DNA of 33,437 bases, from contig LZRV01000038.1 of the NCBI GenBank assembly GCA_002159065.1, positions 1-33,437 on the forward strand, read 5' to 3'. This document shows positions 24,006 through 32,202 of the stretch, one piece after another; within the stretch, counting starts at the first letter, position 1; each line of letters opens with the position of its first letter. Under the pieces are notes generated by a model. It did no database searches, was not told the origin of the DNA, and saw nothing but the letters and a program-made list of their open reading frames with translations. This stretch comes from Paenibacillaceae bacterium ZCTH02-B3. Its GTDB lineage: Bacteria > Bacillota > Bacilli > Paenibacillales > Paenibacillaceae. The position numbers and the translations under genes were made by a program.

Positions 24006-25643
24006 ATGGCGGTCATCATTCCGGACCTTCTTCCCGAACAGATTGCCAACGACGGGGAACGCGCCTTCTACCAGGCGGCCCTCGGCTTGCCGGACGAGTA
24101 TGTAGTGTTTTATTCCCGCCGTTATTACGAAGATCCCGAAGAAGAGAAGATTCGCGAGGCGGATTTCGTCATCGTGCGCCGGAACATCGGCTTTGTTGCG
24201 GTGGAAATCAAGGAAGGAACGGACATCCGCCACTTTGGAGGGCGTTGGCACACGGTCAAGGACGGCGGCTACATGCCTCTGGAAAAAGATCCTGTGGAAC
24301 AGGCGCTCACGGCGATGTTCCGGCTGAGGCAGCAGTATCAGGAACTGACGGGGGGAACTTGGCCGGGAAAATACCGGTTTGCCATCTGTTTTCCGGAAAC
24401 AAACCGGATCGAAGGACCCCTGCCCCCCGATCTGAAGCGGGAGAGCATCTGGACGGCCGAGGAAGTCGAAAACTTGTCCCATACCCTGGAACGCCTGCTC
24501 GGTGCCGGCCCCGGGGATCCCCGCCGGGTTTCCGCCGCGTCCGAAACGTTGATCGAGCGGGTCCTCGCCCCAAGATGCCGGATTTTCAGTACCCTGGAGG
24601 ATCGCATTGCTTCTTTTCGCAAAAGGGCGGATCACAGCCTTACGGAAGAACAGCGGAGGATTCTGGAGGAAACGGAGGAAGACAGGCGCAAATTGTTTCT
24701 GGGGGCGGCCGGCACCGGCAAGACGTTCATCGCCATGGAGAAGGCCAGGCGTTGCGCGGCGCAGGGGAAGAAAGTGTTGCTGACCTGCTTCAACAAAAAC
24801 CTGGTGCAATGGATGCGCGACAACATCACGCATCCTTCGGTCACGATCAACAACTTTCATGGATTCCTGACGGAGACGCTGATCAAGGCGGGTGTCCTCA
24901 CGGAAAGCGAAGTGCGGGAGGATGAGGCGTTTTACGAACATGAATTGCCGGATTTGGCGTTCCAGCATTTTTCCGTATGGTCCGACGCCGAGAAATTCGA
25001 CGCGATCATCGTCGACGAGGGGCAGGATTTCCGCGACCACTGGGTGACCTGCCTGGAAACGGCCCTTGTGCCGAACGGCGAGCTGTATATCTTCGCGGAC
25101 CCCAATCAGAATCTTTTCGGCGGGGAACTGGAAAAGCTCCGGCAACGGTATGACCTTTCCAAGCATCGGCTCACCTTCAACCTGCGCAACGCGGACACGA
25201 TCAACGAATGGCTCAGGCCTTTCGCCGGAGGGCAGGCGACACGTTCCCGCCTGACCGGCGGTGTTCCGGTGGTGCGTTTGTCTTTTCGGACGTCCGAAGA
25301 ACAGAAACGCCTCCTGGAAAAGGAAATCGGGCGGCTGGTCAGCCAGGGACTTTCGCCGCAGCGCATCCTGATTCTCTCTCCATTCCGGCTGGAAAACAGC
25401 GGCCTGAAAGATGTGACCAGGCTCCGGGATTGGCCGATTGTCGATTTTGCGGCCAAGGAATACGGCATCCGCTATGCCACCATTCGATCGTTCAAGGGGC
25501 TTGAGGCGGACGCGGTGTTCCTGATCGACCTGAGGGAAAGCAAGGCGTGCACACCGGCGGACGTCTATGTGGGCGCTTCGCGGGCGAGATTTATCCTTTA
25601 TGTGTTGCATCACGAAAGTTGGCAAGGCTGTGCCGGAGCGTGA
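24006..25643 (+). CDS. NERD nuclease-related domain fused to a UvrD-like helicase
   Basis: A 545-residue cytosolic protein combining an N-terminal nuclease-related domain with a superfamily I ATPase/helicase. In the NERD part the restriction-enzyme-like residues are D53 (EADFVIV) and E67-x-K69 (VAVEIKEG). The helicase has Walker A GAAGTGKT (residues 233-240), Walker B IIVDEGQDF (D337-E338), FADPNQNLF (motif III-like), FNLRNADTINEWL (motif IV region), IRSFKGLEADAVFLI (motif V) and YVGASRARFILYV (motif VI). Such fusions act in DNA repair or phage defence in other bacteria, but no function is established for this type. The ATG at 24006 has AAAGGAG 9 nt upstream. It stands alone, with no methylase or other partner beside it. 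Confidence 0.9.
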   Translation: MAVIIPDLLPEQIANDGERAFYQAALGLPDEYVVFYSRRYYEDPEEEKIREADFVIVRRNIGFVAVEIKEGTDIRHFGGRWHTVKDGGYMPLEKDPVEQALTAMFRLRQQYQELTGGTWPGKYRFAICFPETNRIEGPLPPDLKRESIWTAEEVENLSHTLERLLGAGPGDPRRVSAASETLIERVLAPRCRIFSTLEDRIASFRKRADHSLTEEQRRILEETEEDRRKLFLGAAGTGKTFIAMEKARRCAAQGKKVLLTCFNKNLVQWMRDNITHPSVTINNFHGFLTETLIKAGVLTESEVREDEAFYEHELPDLAFQHFSVWSDAEKFDAIIVDEGQDFRDHWVTCLETALVPNGELYIFADPNQNLFGGELEKLRQRYDLSKHRLTFNLRNADTINEWLRPFAGGQATRSRLTGGVPVVRLSFRTSEEQKRLLEKEIGRLVSQGLSPQRILILSPFRLENSGLKDVTRLRDWPIVDFAAKEYGIRYATIRSFKGLEADAVFLIDLRESKACTPADVYVGASRARFILYVLHHESWQGCAGA

Positions 25644-25733
25644 GGGTTCATGATCCCGGAAGCGCCATGCAAAGCCTCCCCTCTTCAGCGGGATCTTCCG
25701 CCCGTCCGCCACGCCGAGTCTGAACCGCAAAAA

Positions 25734-25758
25734 GTTTAATTTTGGATGCGGCGGGTTA
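25734..25758 (+). promoter_or_regulatory. Possible SigB-type promoter upstream of dps
   Basis: GTTTAA, 13 nt, GGGTTA resembles the SigB pattern GTTTAA-N12..15-GGGTAT (perfect -35, imperfect -10). A separate TATAAT at 25885-25890 lies closer to dps but has no good -35. The rest of 25644-25925 shows nothing else. Confidence 0.3.
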
Positions 25759-25925
25759 TCAATATAGTATGCCAACGGCAAAAACGAAGAAGAAACCGGC
25801 ACGGGAAAAATTCAACCAACACATTTGAAAAAACTTGACCCGTTCCGTGTGCTTCAGTTCACAGGCAGGCGGCGTCGGACAAGGTATAATAAAAAACAAA
25901 AGATCCCGGAAAAAGGAGGAGCGGC

Positions 25926-26384
25926 ATGGCAAGAACAAAGACGTCCGCCCGGACGCTGTCCGAGATTCTCAACGCGCAGGTCGCCAACTGGGCCGTGCTT
26001 TATTTCAAGCTTCACAGCTATCACTGGTATGTGAAGGGCGACAAATTCTTCGAATTGCACGAGAAATTCGAGCAGCTGTACAACGAGGCGGCGGAACACA
26101 TCGACGTGCTGGCGGAGAGGCTTCTGGCCCTTCAGGGAAAACCGGCGAGCACCATGCGGGATTTCCTGAAGCTGGCCTCCGTGGCGGAAGCCTCCGGCGA
26201 CGAAACGGCGGATCAGATGGTGGAAGCCATTCTGCGGGATTTTGCCGCCATGAAGGAGGAACTCAAGGAAGGCATCCGTCTGGCCGAAAGCCAGAACGAC
26301 ACGTCCACCGCGGACATGCTGACCGACATCCGGACCAGTCTGGAGAAGCACATCTGGATGCTGTCCGCCTACCTGGGCAGGTAA
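25926..26384 (+). CDS. dps: Dps-family ferritin-like DNA-protection protein
   Basis: Twelve-subunit mini-ferritin that oxidises iron with peroxide and stores it, guarding DNA. The intersubunit ferroxidase residues are all present: H33 (HSYHWYVKG), H45 (ELHEKF), D60 and E64 (EHIDVLAERL), with the same 12/15/4 spacing as E. coli Dps H51, H63, D78 and E82. The end KHIWMLSAYLG is a family signature. Length is 152. AAAAGGAGGAG sits 5 nt before the ATG. Monocistronic, closed by a strong bidirectional terminator shared with the convergent LysR gene. It is the last intact gene before the damaged region. Confidence 0.96.
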   Translation: MARTKTSARTLSEILNAQVANWAVLYFKLHSYHWYVKGDKFFELHEKFEQLYNEAAEHIDVLAERLLALQGKPASTMRDFLKLASVAEASGDETADQMVEAILRDFAAMKEELKEGIRLAESQNDTSTADMLTDIRTSLEKHIWMLSAYLGR

Positions 26385-26420
26385 TCGGCGGCCGGCGCCG
26401 TCGGACCGCATCCGTCCCGC

Positions 26421-26466
26421 AAAAACGGGGGAAGACGATCGCAGGATCGTCGGCCCCCGTTTTTTT
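26421..26466. terminator. Bidirectional terminator between dps and the LysR gene
   Basis: AAAAACGGGGG (26421-26431) pairs with CCCCCGTTTTT (26454-26464); an inner stem GACGATC/GATCGTC caps it with loop GCAG. A-run on one side and T-run on the other let it serve both convergent genes. Confidence 0.88.
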
Positions 26467-26526
26467 GCGTACCGCAGACGAACTCCGGTTTGCTTGATCC
26501 TTCATCCGCAGGACTTAGGGATGTCA

Positions 26527-27404
26527 TCAAAGATTCGGGTGAAAATGCGCATGGACGTACCGAACGGCGAAATCGCGGAAACGGCGTGCGGCGAGGGACA
26601 GGTAGCGTTTGGCCGGCCAGACGAGGTGGAACGTCCGTTTGAAGGCCGCGTCCCGGATCGGAACGAGGATGAGCGGGTATTCCTCGTCGCTTTTGCAGGC
26701 GGGAAGCAGGGCGACGCCGAGCCCGGCGCGGACAAGGGCGCGAACGGCGGACGTTTCGTCCACTTCGCACACGATGCGCGGCGTGAGCCCTGCCCGGCGG
26801 CACAGATCGTCGACAAGACCGCGGAACTGGTAGCCTGTTTTCAAGGTTCTTCGGCGGCCTCGGCAAGGTCGATGCGCGGGCGATCCGCCAGCCGGTGTCC
26901 GGGAGGCACGGCCAGGTAGATGGTTTCGTGCAGCAGCGGCAGGCTCTCCACGCCCGGGTCCTCGATCTTCGGCGTCGTGTAGGCATAATCGATGTCGCCG
27001 TTGCGCAGGAGTTCGGGCACCTGTTCGGGCGTCGTCTGCGTCACCCGGATCGTGACGTCGGGATGTTCACGGCGGAACGCCCCGAGCAGGTCGGCGAACC
27101 GGTTCATCGTCACCGTCGCCAGGTGGATCGTGCCTTTTTCCGCCCCCGCCATGTCGGCTACTTCCTGTTTCGCCTGTTCCAGGAGATTCAGGGCCCGGTC
27201 CACCTTGTCCAGGAAGGCTTCGCCGTACCGGTTGAGCCGGATGCGCCGTCCCTGGCGGTCGAACAGGGGGACGCCCAGCTCCCGTTCCAGTCTGGCAATG
27301 GTTTTGCTGAGGGCCGGCTGGGCCACGTTCAACACCTCGGCCGCCATGGTCATATGCTGCAGTCTGGCCACGGTGCGGAAGTAGTGGAGTTGCAGCAGGT
27401 CCAT
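26527..27404 (-). pseudogene. LysR-family regulator, frameshifted
   Basis: Two reading frames together make one LysR-type regulator. The upstream frame (27404 to about 26841) starts with DLLQLHYFRTVARLQHMTMA and the helix-turn-helix QPALSKTIARLERELGVPLF, followed by the ligand-binding half. It breaks off at AEAAEEP with an immediate stop. The next frame resumes at KTGYQFRGLVDDLC and runs to the normal end near 26527. Joined length is about 292 residues against about 295 for the family, so only three or four residues are missing at the break. A small deletion of about 10 nt would explain this. The gene diverges from the MFS gene, which it would have regulated. A sequencing error cannot be excluded, but a multi-base loss is less typical of one. 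Confidence 0.8.
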
Positions 27405-27451
27405 GATGGGTCATCGCCCGCCTTTGGGCATCTTTTTTTGAGGGTGATTCT

Positions 27452-27473
27452 TTTATAACTTAAACATTATAAA
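27452..27473. promoter_or_regulatory. Candidate LysR operator in the LysR/MFS intergenic region
   Basis: TTTATAA and TTATAAA form a perfect 7-bp inverted repeat around CTTAAACA, in the AT-rich divergent region. It fits the T-N11-A-type architecture of LysR sites. Confidence 0.45.
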
Positions 27474-27541
27474 TTACATGAAAAATATATATTTTACTTT
27501 ATGAAAAATCAACCGTACGATCATCGTAAGAGGTGAGTCCC

Positions 27542-28890
27542 GTGAACAGACGGCGGGAAACGATGATCGTTCGGCTGCTGTGCTGCGCCCTGCCCTTCTC
27601 CGTGCTGAACGTGACCATGTTCAACGTGGCGGTTCCGGACCTGGCGCGGGTGTTCGGCGTGAGCCCGGCGAGCATGGGATGGACCGTGACCGGGTTTGCC
27701 GTGTTCTATTCGATCGGATCGCTGATGTACGGAAAACTCGCGGACCGGTACGAGGTGCGGAAGCTGTTCGTGTTCGGGGCGGCGGTGTTCGGCTGCGGAT
27801 CGCTCCTCGGCATTGCGGCGGACTCGTTTCCGATGCTGCTGGCCGCGCGCATGGTTCAGGCGGTCGGAGCTTCGTGTTTTCCCACCATGGCCACTTTGAT
27901 TCCGGCGCGGTTCGTTCCGGAAGAACGACGCGGCAAAGCCCTCGGCACGGTGGCCGCGACGCTTTCCGTTTCCGGAGGCGTCGGACCGCTCGTGGGCGGG
28001 TGGATCGTGGAGTGGCTGCATTGGAAGGCGCTGTTTCTGGTTTCCCTCGGCGTGTGGGGCGTCGTGCCGTTTTTGGCGAAGTGGCTGCCCGGGGAACGGG
28101 AAGAAGGCGGGCTCAAGGCGAACGCCGGCAGGCCGGATGCGATCGGCGCCGGCCTCATCGGGGCGGGCGCCGCCTGCCTCATGCTGGCCGTCACGAGGGC
28201 GGACTGGCGGCTTCTCGCGGGCGCGGCCGTGCTGCTCGGGCTCTTTCTCCTGCGGCAGAAAGCGGCGGCGAATCCGTTCATTCCGCGGGGGCTGTTTGGC
28301 CGCCGGAGCTACCGGTTCGGGCTGACGATGGGCGTGCTGGCGTCCGCGGCCAACATCGGCGTCACGCTGCTGTCGCCGCTGGCGCTCAGCCGGGTGTACG
28401 GATTCGACGCCGGGATGATCGGGCTGCTCATGTTTCCGGGCGCCTTTTGCGCCGCGCTTATGGGCCGGCATGGCGGCAAGCTGGCCGACCGCAAGGGCAC
28501 CCGCCTTGCCATCACGCTGGCGATGGGGCTGCTCGGGACCGGTTTGCTGTCGCTCTTCGGCACCGTCGGCCTGGGCGGCCAGTCCGGCCTGTGGCCCTGG
28601 GCCGTGGCGGCCTGCCTGATCGCGGCCAACACCGGCTCGAACTTCATGCAATCCGCCCTGGCCAAACGGGTTTCCGCCGCGCTCCCGTCCGGATCGACCG
28701 GCGTCGGCATGGGCGTGTTCGGCCTCACCAACTTCCTGTCGGTCGGCGTCGCCGGATCCGTGGTCACCAAGCTGGCCGAGACGGCGGAGGCGACAGCGGC
28801 TCCAGCCCTGGCGTTCGGTTTGATGTTGCGATGCCGCTGCTCGTTTTCGGGGTGTTGCACGGCGAAGAACGGTCGGGGCGCAAACGGTAG
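27542..28890 (+). pseudogene. MFS drug-efflux transporter, C-terminal frameshift
   Basis: Major facilitator superfamily exporter of the DHA2-like (14-helix type) group. Recognisable segments: LNVTMFNVAVPDLARVFGVS, the A-motif GKLADRYEVRKLF, RMVQAVGASCFPTMATLIPA, ERRGKALGTVAATLSVSGGVGP (motif C region), MGWTVTGFAVFYSIG, and SGSTGVGMGVFGLTNFLSVG. The reading frame breaks at 28827 after AFGLM: the next frame gives AMPLLVFGVLHGEERSG and stops at 28890. A single lost base (TT_GCG) explains this exactly. Restored length is 449. As written, the frame runs on to 28990 with a 50-residue Cys/Arg-rich tail that does not look like a transporter end. GTG at 27542 follows AGAGGTGAG. Confidence 0.82.
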
Positions 28891-28951
28891 TCTGGGCCCG
28901 TTTGCGGACAAGTGTCACCGGGCCGTTCCAGGCGGACGGCTCTTGACCGCA

Positions 28952-28985
28952 ACAGACCGGGGGCCCGAAGGAACCCCCGGTCTGT
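28952..28985. terminator. Hairpin between the convergent MFS and SDR genes
   Basis: ACAGACCGGGGG (28952-28963) pairs perfectly with CCCCCGGTCTGT (28974-28985), loop 10 nt. No T-run follows on either strand, so termination is only suggested. Confidence 0.5.
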
Positions 28986-29067
28986 CATAACCGGCGCTCG
29001 GCCGGCTGCAATTCTTTCGTCCCGCATTGGATCCTCAGGTGAGGGATGGTTGGTTGCGTGCATTTCC

Positions 29068-29839
29068 TCAGCGGGTGATCCAACCGGCGTCGACGACCAG
29101 TTCCTCGCCCGTCACAAATCGCGATTCGTCGGACGCCAGATAGAGGTAAGCGTAGGCGATGTCCATCGGATCGCCGGCGTGCGGCGGAAGCGGCGCGAAA
29201 TTCTTGATGTAATCCACCATGGACTCGTAGGACTCGAATCCGGCATCTTTCACCATGCCGGTGTAAATTCCGCCAGGATGGACGGAATTGACCCGGATCT
29301 TGTCTTTGGCGAACCACTGGGCCGCATGCTTCGTGAGCGAACGTACCGCGCCCTTGGAAGCGCTGTACGCCGCGCCGCCGCCGTCGGGGGGGGCCGCCCA
29401 TGATTCCCGCGATGGAGGACGTGTTGATGATGGATCCGCCGCCGTTCCGCTGCATATGGGGAATGACGGCTTTCATGCCCAGCCACACGCCGGTGGTGTT
29501 GACCGCGAGGACTTTGTTCCACGTATCCAGGTCGGTTTCCAGAATCCCCTTCGGAATGAAAATGCCCGCGTTGTTCACCAGGACGTCGATTTTTCCGTAC
29601 TTCGCGATGGCCTGATCCACGACGTTTTGCCACGACTCCGGAGACGTCACGTCCAGTTTCAGGGCGATCGCGTCCCCGCCGCTTTCGTTGATGGCCTTGA
29701 CGGTTTCTTCCAGAGGTTCCAAAGCAATGTCCGTCGCGACGACCTTGGCACCTTCCTGGGCGAACAATTTGGCCGCCGCCCGGCCCATGCCGCTGGCCGC
29801 ACCGGTGATGATGGCCACTTTACCCGAGAGTCTTCCCAT
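29068..29839 (-). pseudogene. Short-chain dehydrogenase, frameshifted at a G8 tract
   Basis: Classical SDR oxidoreductase. The first part reads [28 protein letters not shown] (NAD-type Asp), VLVNNAGIF and SIINTSSIAGIMGG. The frame then fails at a run of eight G on the plus strand (29385-29392). With seven, it continues GGAAYSASKGAVRSLTKHAA, RVNSVHPGGIYTGMV, YLYLASDESRFVTGEELVV and stops at 29068, giving 256 residues with an intact Ser/Tyr/Lys triad. GGAGGGA precedes the ATG at 29839. One extra base in a homopolymer can be a sequencing error, a true mutation or reversible slippage. Confidence 0.82.
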
Positions 29840-30156
29840 AGTCGTCCCTCCGTTTTTTTATTGTTGTCGCGGATGGTGCGGATCGGAAACAGGAATTGGA
29901 TCGCCCGTCGCCGGCAGCACCTCCTTTCGCTTTTTCACGATGTCGGGATGAATTTTGAAGATTTTTTCTGCAAACGCCTTGAAAAATTCATCATTGGCTT
30001 ATGTTTGCGCTTTCATCAGGGTTTATAATTAGTGTAAGGCGACCGGCAAAAACGCTTCAATCCGCAAACGGAACGCGAATTGTGCAATAATGTACAACCG
30101 TGTCCGGGAGTGTTGAAAAGTTTGCGAAAATTTCAAAAAGGGGGGCGGGCGGTGTG
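29840..30156. other. 317-nt divergent SDR/TetR control region
   Basis: AT-rich. Contains TATAAT at 30024-30029 and the inverted repeat at 30080-30097. CACCTCCTTT at 29918-29927 is, on the minus strand, a textbook ribosome site with no clear gene behind it. Confidence 0.5.
30080..30097. promoter_or_regulatory. Candidate TetR operator
   Basis: TTGTGCA-ATAA-TGTACAA: inverted repeat with 6 of 7 arm positions matching, 60 nt before the TetR start. Autoregulation is typical of TetR genes, and it could also control the divergent SDR gene. Confidence 0.45.
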
Positions 30157-30786
30157 ATGCACGTCACGGCGCAAAGCGTTCAAACGGTGGACCGGAGAGT
30201 GAGGAAAACAAAACAGGCGTTGGTCAGGGCGCTGCTCGCGCTGATGGACAAGCGGCATTTCAGGGAAATCACCATCGCGGATATCGTTCGGGAAGCCGAC
30301 GTGAACCGGGGGACTTTCTACAGGTACTATCGGCATAAAGAAGAATTGCTGGAAGACGCCATCGATACCGTCATCAAGGATCTGATCGAGGTTTTCCGGG
30401 AGCCCTACAAAAACTGCGACACGTTCACGCCCCGCGACATCACGGCCTCGTCCATCAAAATCTTCGACCATGTCGCCCAATACGCCAATTTTTATACCCT
30501 CATCGCAAAATCCCACACGTTGCCGGTGCTGTACGAACGGATTTACGACCAATTGAAAAAGCTGTATATGCATGACTTCACCATCTGCGATTCGGACGCG
30601 AAGATCGACAAGGAAATATACGCGAGTTACCAGGCCAACGCCGTCATCGGCATGATCCTGGACTGGATCCGGGGCGGCTTTCGGCATTCGCCGAGCTATA
30701 TGGCGGAACAGCTGCAGCTTATCCTGCATTTTGAGTGGTGCAAGGCGGTGTACAGGACAAACCGGAATCCCGATCACCGGCGGTGA
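30157..30786 (+). CDS. TetR-family transcriptional regulator
   Basis: Ligand-responsive repressor. The N-terminal helix-turn-helix is complete: TKQALVRALLALMDKRHFRE, ITIADIVREADVNRGTFYRY and YRHKEELLEDAI. The C-terminal half (IFDHVAQYANFYTLI, VIGMILDWIRGGF) fits the TetR_C_33-like ligand domain. Length is 209. ATG at 30157 is preceded by AAAAGGGGGG; an in-frame GTG at 30100 would lengthen it by 19 residues. It diverges from the frameshifted SDR gene and converges with the truncated LysR gene, with a shared bidirectional terminator. A 111-nt part of its coding sequence (30457-30567) has a diverged copy at 31714-31824. Confidence 0.92.
   Translation: MHVTAQSVQTVDRRVRKTKQALVRALLALMDKRHFREITIADIVREADVNRGTFYRYYRHKEELLEDAIDTVIKDLIEVFREPYKNCDTFTPRDITASSIKIFDHVAQYANFYTLIAKSHTLPVLYERIYDQLKKLYMHDFTICDSDAKIDKEIYASYQANAVIGMILDWIRGGFRHSPSYMAEQLQLILHFEWCKAVYRTNRNPDHRR
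30457..30567 (+). repeat. TetR-gene segment repeated at 31714-31824, copy 1
   Basis: Lies inside the intact TetR gene, coding for KIFDHVAQYANFYTLIAKS and the following residues. By hand alignment about 85% of the 111 nt match copy 2. Confidence 0.8.
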
Positions 30787-30853
30787 AGGCATCCATCGGG
30801 ACGCTCATGAACTTTTTGCGTGAGGGTCCAAATATCGAACCGCTGTCATGATC

Positions 30854-30898
30854 AAAGCGGCTTCAAGCCGTGGCCGTCCACGGTTCGAAGCCGCTTTT
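30854..30898. terminator. Bidirectional terminator between TetR and LysR genes
   Basis: AAAGCGGCTTC (30854-30864) pairs with GAAGCCGCTTT (30887-30897), with an inner CCGTGG/CCACGG stem, and T-runs on both strands. Confidence 0.85.
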
Positions 30899-30918
30899 TC
30901 ATGGGCGCAACGGATTCG

Positions 30919-31703
30919 TCAAAGCCAGCAGTCATCCGTTTCGCTGTAATGGGAACCAAAGAAGAATTCGAGAAATTCCGCCAGAACCTCGGATTTTGAG
31001 TCTGCGTGCCACGCCAGCGACACCTGCAGCGACAGATCAACGCCGTCGAGAGGTTTTAGCGTCAGTCCGTGGACGGGCCGGTAAGGCGACGGGGTCAGCG
31101 TGACGCCCATTCCCCCGATGACCAGGAGCATGACGGTATGGAGATCCTGCGCTTCCATTATCCTGCGCGGCGTCAGGCCGGCATGCCGGAACAAGCCCAT
31201 GATCGTGTCGTAATATATGGGCCCGGCCGATTGCGGCGTAATGATGAAGGTCTCATCCTTCAGATCGTGGACGGAAATGGACGGCTTGGCGGTCAGGGGA
31301 TGGTCCGCCGGCAAGGCCGCCATGAAAGGAATGCGGATCAAGGGGCGGGTGCGAATCTTGTCGCTGTAAACGGGGATCGTCACGACGCCGATGTCGATCT
31401 GGTTTTCGTGCAAGGCTTTGATCTGCATGGTGGAGTTCATTTGCTTGAGGATGATGCCGACATGCGGATAGCGGGATTGATAGGACTTGAGCGTCGGAAG
31501 GAGATCGACCACGGTTCCGCTGAAGCCGATGCGCAGCTCTCCTTCCCGCCCCATGGAAGTGAGCAGGGCGCCAATCCGCGTTTGCTCCACCCGATCGAGA
31601 ATCTCGTAGGCGCGGGGAAGAAGCCATTTGCCCGCCGGGGTGAGTTCGACCTGTCGGCTGGTGCGGCGGAACAGCCGGGCTCCGATTTCCTCTTCGAGCT
31701 CCG
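30919..31703 (-). pseudogene. LysR-family regulator lacking its helix-turn-helix
   Basis: From ELEEEIGARLFRRTSRQVEL onward this is a normal LysR protein: LTPAGKWLLPRAYEILD, then ELRIGFSGTVVDLLPTL, the substrate domain with PLIRIPFMAALPADHPL and VMLLVIGGMGVTLTPSP, and a proper end. About 33 N-terminal residues, the DNA-binding helix-turn-helix, are gone. Upstream of 31703 the frame stays open to 31806, but those codons are the antisense of a TetR-gene fragment and not LysR sequence. Without a recognition helix it cannot act as a normal regulator. Convergent with the TetR gene. The tear-point lies between about 31700 and 31714. Confidence 0.82.
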
Positions 31704-31713
31704 GGAACCCTTC

Positions 31714-31824
31714 AGGATTTTCGACCACGTTGCCCAATACGCCCATTTTTATACCCTCATCGCGAAATCCCACACCCTGCCGGCGCTTTACGAACGGAAT
31801 TATCACCAGCTGAAAGAGCTGTAT
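31714..31824 (+). repeat. TetR-gene fragment, copy 2
   Basis: Plus-strand frame reads IFDHVAQYAHFYTLIAKS, nearly the same as in the intact TetR gene at 30157-30786. It has no start or helix-turn-helix and stops shortly after. It abuts the truncated LysR gene. Confidence 0.8.
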
Positions 31825-31917
31825 CGCCTATCCCGGAATGGAGTTTAACCATCGCTAATCCGGGTTTGCTCCTCACGATCAAAAATTTTGCGTGAGGGGA
31901 AGAGGTCATTGATCCTC

Positions 31918-31970
31918 GGGGTTAATTCGGCCTGACAGCTGGTGCGATGGAATAGCTTCGATTTCCTGTT
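31918..31970 (-). repeat. LysR-gene scrap
   Basis: Resembles 31637-31693 inside the truncated LysR gene with one 4-nt gap. On the minus strand FHRTSCQAELTP corresponds to FRRTSRQVELTP of that protein. Much more diverged than a recent duplicate. Confidence 0.65.
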
Positions 31971-32202
31971 AAAACTTCAAGATTTGTCGGCTGACTTCTG
32001 TTCAATACGCAATTTTTCGTCTTGGTTTTTTTATGGTTAGTCAATGCATGTCAATGTCGAAAAAAAAGGGGAGAGTTTATCGTTTTCTTTTTTTGATACG
32101 AACCGATGAAAGATCTTCTAGGGCGAGGGGCAGAAAACGGAGGATGAATTTAAAAGTCAATCGAGCAGTTATTGCTTCAGCGGCTATAGCCTCAACTTAG
32201 GG

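Larger units (their letters stand above)
31704..32202. other. 499 nt of gene remnants and AT-rich sequence without an intact gene
   Basis: Holds the TetR fragment (31714-31824), the inverted repeat CCTCACG...CGTGAGG (31870-31897) and a LysR scrap (31918-31970). From 31971 on the sequence is AT-rich with long A and T runs and nothing recognisable. TTTTTGCGTGAGGG after the intact TetR gene (30813) recurs as TTTTGCGTGAGGGG at 31886, so the fragment keeps part of the 3' flank too. Confidence 0.65.

Noticed and set aside
31069..31848. Plus-strand gene of 259 codons opposite the truncated LysR gene
   Set aside because: Most of it is the complement of the LysR coding strand; only its end is TetR-like because of the fragment at 31714-31824.
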